DNA of 24,916 bases from Halarsenatibacter sp964462585 (GTDB lineage Bacteria > Bacillota > Halanaerobiia > Halanaerobiales > Halarsenatibacteraceae): assembly GCA_964462585.1 (NCBI GenBank), contig CAYXAK010000024.1:1-24916 (forward strand), given 5' to 3'. Positions 23,228-24,916 of the stretch are shown here, one piece after another. Position 1 is the stretch's first letter. Each line of letters opens with the position of its first letter. Below the pieces are notes generated by a model. That model saw only the letters and a program-made list of their open reading frames with translations. It made no database searches and was not told where the DNA came from. The translations under genes and the position numbers were made by a program.

Positions 23228-24916
23228 CGACTTTACCTCCCTTTTTTACCCTGGATATTGCATCGACAGGACAGACTTCAATACAGCTGTTGCAGCGTGT
23301 GCAGGCTTCATCATCGATCTCAAAATCATCGCTGATGGCATCCACGGGACAGCTATCTATGCAGTTACCGCATTCAATGCAGATATCGTCATCGAGATAA
23401 ATCTCCACCAAGGCTCCGCATTCCAGAGCAGGACAGTAATCCTCTTCCACATGGTTTAGATATTCATCCCGGAAATAATCCAGTGTGGTCAGCACGGGAT
23501 TGGGAGCCGTCTGCCCCAGACCGCAGAGAGATCCATTGATGATTTTATGGCTGAGATCCTCCAGGTCCTCGATGTCTTTTTCCGTTCCCTCGCCACCGGT
23601 GATTCTCTCCAGTTTTTCCAGCATGCGTTTGGTTCCAATGCGGCAGAAGGTGCATTTGCCGCAGCTTTCCTCGGTGGTGAAATCGAGAAAATAGCGGGCA
23701 GTCTCCACCATACAGCGGCCTTTGCTGATAACAATAAGCCCGCCTGAGCCCATAATTGCTCCCAGATCTGTAAGGGAATCATAATCGACAGGAGTATCGA
23801 AGTGTTCTTCGGGAATACAGCCGCCGCTGGGCCCGCCTATCTGCACTGCTTTGACACTGCCCTCTTCTGCGCCACCGATGCCGTAAACAACATCGTGGAT
23901 TGATATACCCATGGGAACCTCAACCAGACCGGTATATTCTAAATCCCCGGCCAGGGCAAAGAGTTTGGTGCCGGTGCTGTTTTCGGTTCCTACACTGGCA
24001 AAGCTCTCACCGCCCTCCCGCATGATGAGGGGTATATTGGAAAAGGTCTCCACATTGTTTATCAGTGTGGGGCGGCCTTTAAATCCTTCATCGGTGGGAT
24101 AGGGAGGCCTGTAACGGGGGTTGCCGCGTTTGCCCTCCAGTGAATGGATCATAGCTGTCTCCTCACCGCAGACAAAAGCACCTGCTCCTTCTTTGACCGT
24201 TATATTTATTTCTCTGCCGTTAATTTTATTTAAACCCTCAGCTTCAATCCTGTCGATGGCCATATTCAGCCGCTTAACTGCCAGAGGATATTCTGCCCGG
24301 CAGTAGATGAAAAGCTCACTGGCTCCTGTAGCATGAGCGCCTATGAGCATACCCTCAAGAACCTGATGGGGCAGAGATTCCATGAGAGTGCGGTCCATAA
24401 AAGCACCGGGGTCACCTTCATCTGCATTGCAGATTAAAACTTTTTCCTCTTCCTCTTTAGAGGAGAGAAAATCCCATTTCATGCCTGTGGGAAATCCTCC
24501 GCCCCCGCGGCCGCGCAGGCCTGAGGTTTTGACTTCCTCTACAATCCCGGAGGGATCCATCTTTAAGGCCTTTTCTAAAGCCTCATATCCTCCGTGCTCC
24601 CGATATTCCGGCAGTGAATTGGGCTCGATCTTTCCCGCCAGCTCGGTGACATAGTCCTCCTCCCATTCGGTCCGGACAGAGGGTGCTTCAAAGCGAGAAA
24701 ATTCTTCCAGATTGAGCATTTTCTCTATAAATTCCTCTTCCGGTTCGACCTCTTCATATATATAGCTGCCATCTTCGGTCTCTATCTCCACCAGAGGCTC
24801 TGCATAACAGTGGCCTATACAGCCCACTTCAACCAGGTTCTCTTCTGGAGCTACTTCAGCAATTTTTTCCTTAACCTCGCTGGCTCCGGCCGCTATGCCA
24901 CAGCTGGCCATGCCGA
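23214..24916 (-). CDS. nuoF: NuoF/HydB-like NAD(H)-binding flavo-iron-sulfur subunit, 5' end beyond window
   Basis: This FMN and NAD(H)-binding subunit has, in order, an N-terminal thioredoxin-like [2Fe-2S] domain (CGIAAGA, then CIGHC), the 51-kDa core with the NADH/FMN loop GLRGRGGGGFPTGMKW, and the N3 cluster cysteines SCGKCTFC (C417, C420, C423, with C463). Two ferredoxin motifs at C511-C521 and C537-C547 end it; numbers count from the methionine at 24911. That methionine is not the real start: an in-frame glycine codon precedes it and GMASCGIAAGA is an internal motif in HydB proteins, so the gene runs off the window. The domain set is that of HydB/StnA rather than a complex I NuoF, which lacks the added ferredoxin. 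A NuoE-like partner is expected just upstream. Confidence 0.92.
   Translation of the reverse strand, partial: GMASCGIAAGASEVKEKIAEVAPEENLVEVGCIGHCYAEPLVEIETEDGSYIYEEVEPEEEFIEKMLNLEEFSRFEAPSVRTEWEEDYVTELAGKIEPNSLPEYREHGGYEALEKALKMDPSGIVEEVKTSGLRGRGGGGFPTGMKWDFLSSKEEEEKVLICNADEGDPGAFMDRTLMESLPHQVLEGMLIGAHATGASELFIYCRAEYPLAVKRLNMAIDRIEAEGLNKINGREINITVKEGAGAFVCGEETAMIHSLEGKRGNPRYRPPYPTDEGFKGRPTLINNVETFSNIPLIMREGGESFASVGTENSTGTKLFALAGDLEYTGLVEVPMGISIHDVVYGIGGAEEGSVKAVQIGGPSGGCIPEEHFDTPVDYDSLTDLGAIMGSGGLIVISKGRCMVETARYFLDFTTEESCGKCTFCRIGTKRMLEKLERITGGEGTEKDIEDLEDLSHKIINGSLCGLGQTAPNPVLTTLDYFRDEYLNHVEEDYCPALECGALVEIYLDDDICIECGNCIDSCPVDAISDDFEIDDEACTRCNSCIEVCPVDAISRVKKGGKVDVQS

Noticed and set aside
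23214..24911. Treating the methionine at 24911 as the true start of the NuoF-like protein
   Set aside because: It lies inside the conserved GMxxCGIAAGA motif with an in-frame glycine codon before it, so the gene continues past the window edge.
1..24916. CRISPR arrays, insertion sequences, prophage genes, tRNA or rRNA genes
   Set aside because: I found no repeat-spacer pattern, transposase or integrase reading frame, or recognisable RNA gene. The region reads as ordinary chromosomal operons.

Overview
The window comes from a bacterial chromosome in which every recognisable gene lies on the minus strand, so transcription runs from high to low coordinates. A Spo0A regulator, the Firmicutes-type ispA-dxs-tlyA-nadK-recN-spo0A gene order, several ferredoxin-linked enzymes and strongly Asp/Glu-rich proteins point to an anaerobic, probably halophilic Firmicute. 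The order Halanaerobiales is my best guess; this is inference from style and synteny, not an identification. A run of exactly 100 N (13406-13505) is a scaffold gap that cuts one regulator gene.

Reading with transcription: (1) 24916-21182 encodes a NuoF-like flavin/Fe-S subunit, cut by the window edge, and a GltD-like protein with an N-terminal [2Fe-2S] domain and a C-terminal ferredoxin domain. The pair resembles the core of the Sporomusa-type electron-bifurcating transhydrogenase (Stn). (2) 21157-13988 is the conserved housekeeping block ispA, dxs, tlyA, nadK, recN, spo0A. Two usual members of this neighbourhood, argR before recN and spoIVB after it, are missing. (3) 13955-10106 holds a gap-truncated TrmB-type regulator and a complete arginine deiminase pathway (arcA, arcB, arcC), which yields ATP, ammonia and ornithine from arginine. 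It ends in hairpins. (4) 9917-7441 holds a P-loop ATPase of unknown role followed 5 bp later by a PAS-PAS-AAA-Fis sigma-54 activator. (5) 7440-7100 is a 341-bp regulatory region with two CTGCAA-type dyads and a near-consensus sigma-54 promoter. (6) 7099-235 is an eight-gene operon: leucine-type dehydrogenase 2, phosphate butyryltransferase, leucine-type dehydrogenase 1, butyrate kinase, then a four-subunit 2-oxoacid:ferredoxin oxidoreductase (delta, alpha, beta, gamma), closed by a strong terminator at 171-216.

Blocks 4-6 read as one system. The operon deaminates branched-chain (or similar) amino acids, oxidatively decarboxylates the 2-oxoacid to an acyl-CoA while reducing ferredoxin, and recovers ATP through acyl phosphate. 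It is laid out like the Bacillus bkd operon (ptb-bcd-buk-bkd, controlled by the sigma-54 activator BkdR), but a ferredoxin enzyme stands in for the lipoamide-dependent dehydrogenase complex. The reduced ferredoxin and NADH could feed redox enzymes such as the Stn-like complex in block 1; that link is inference.
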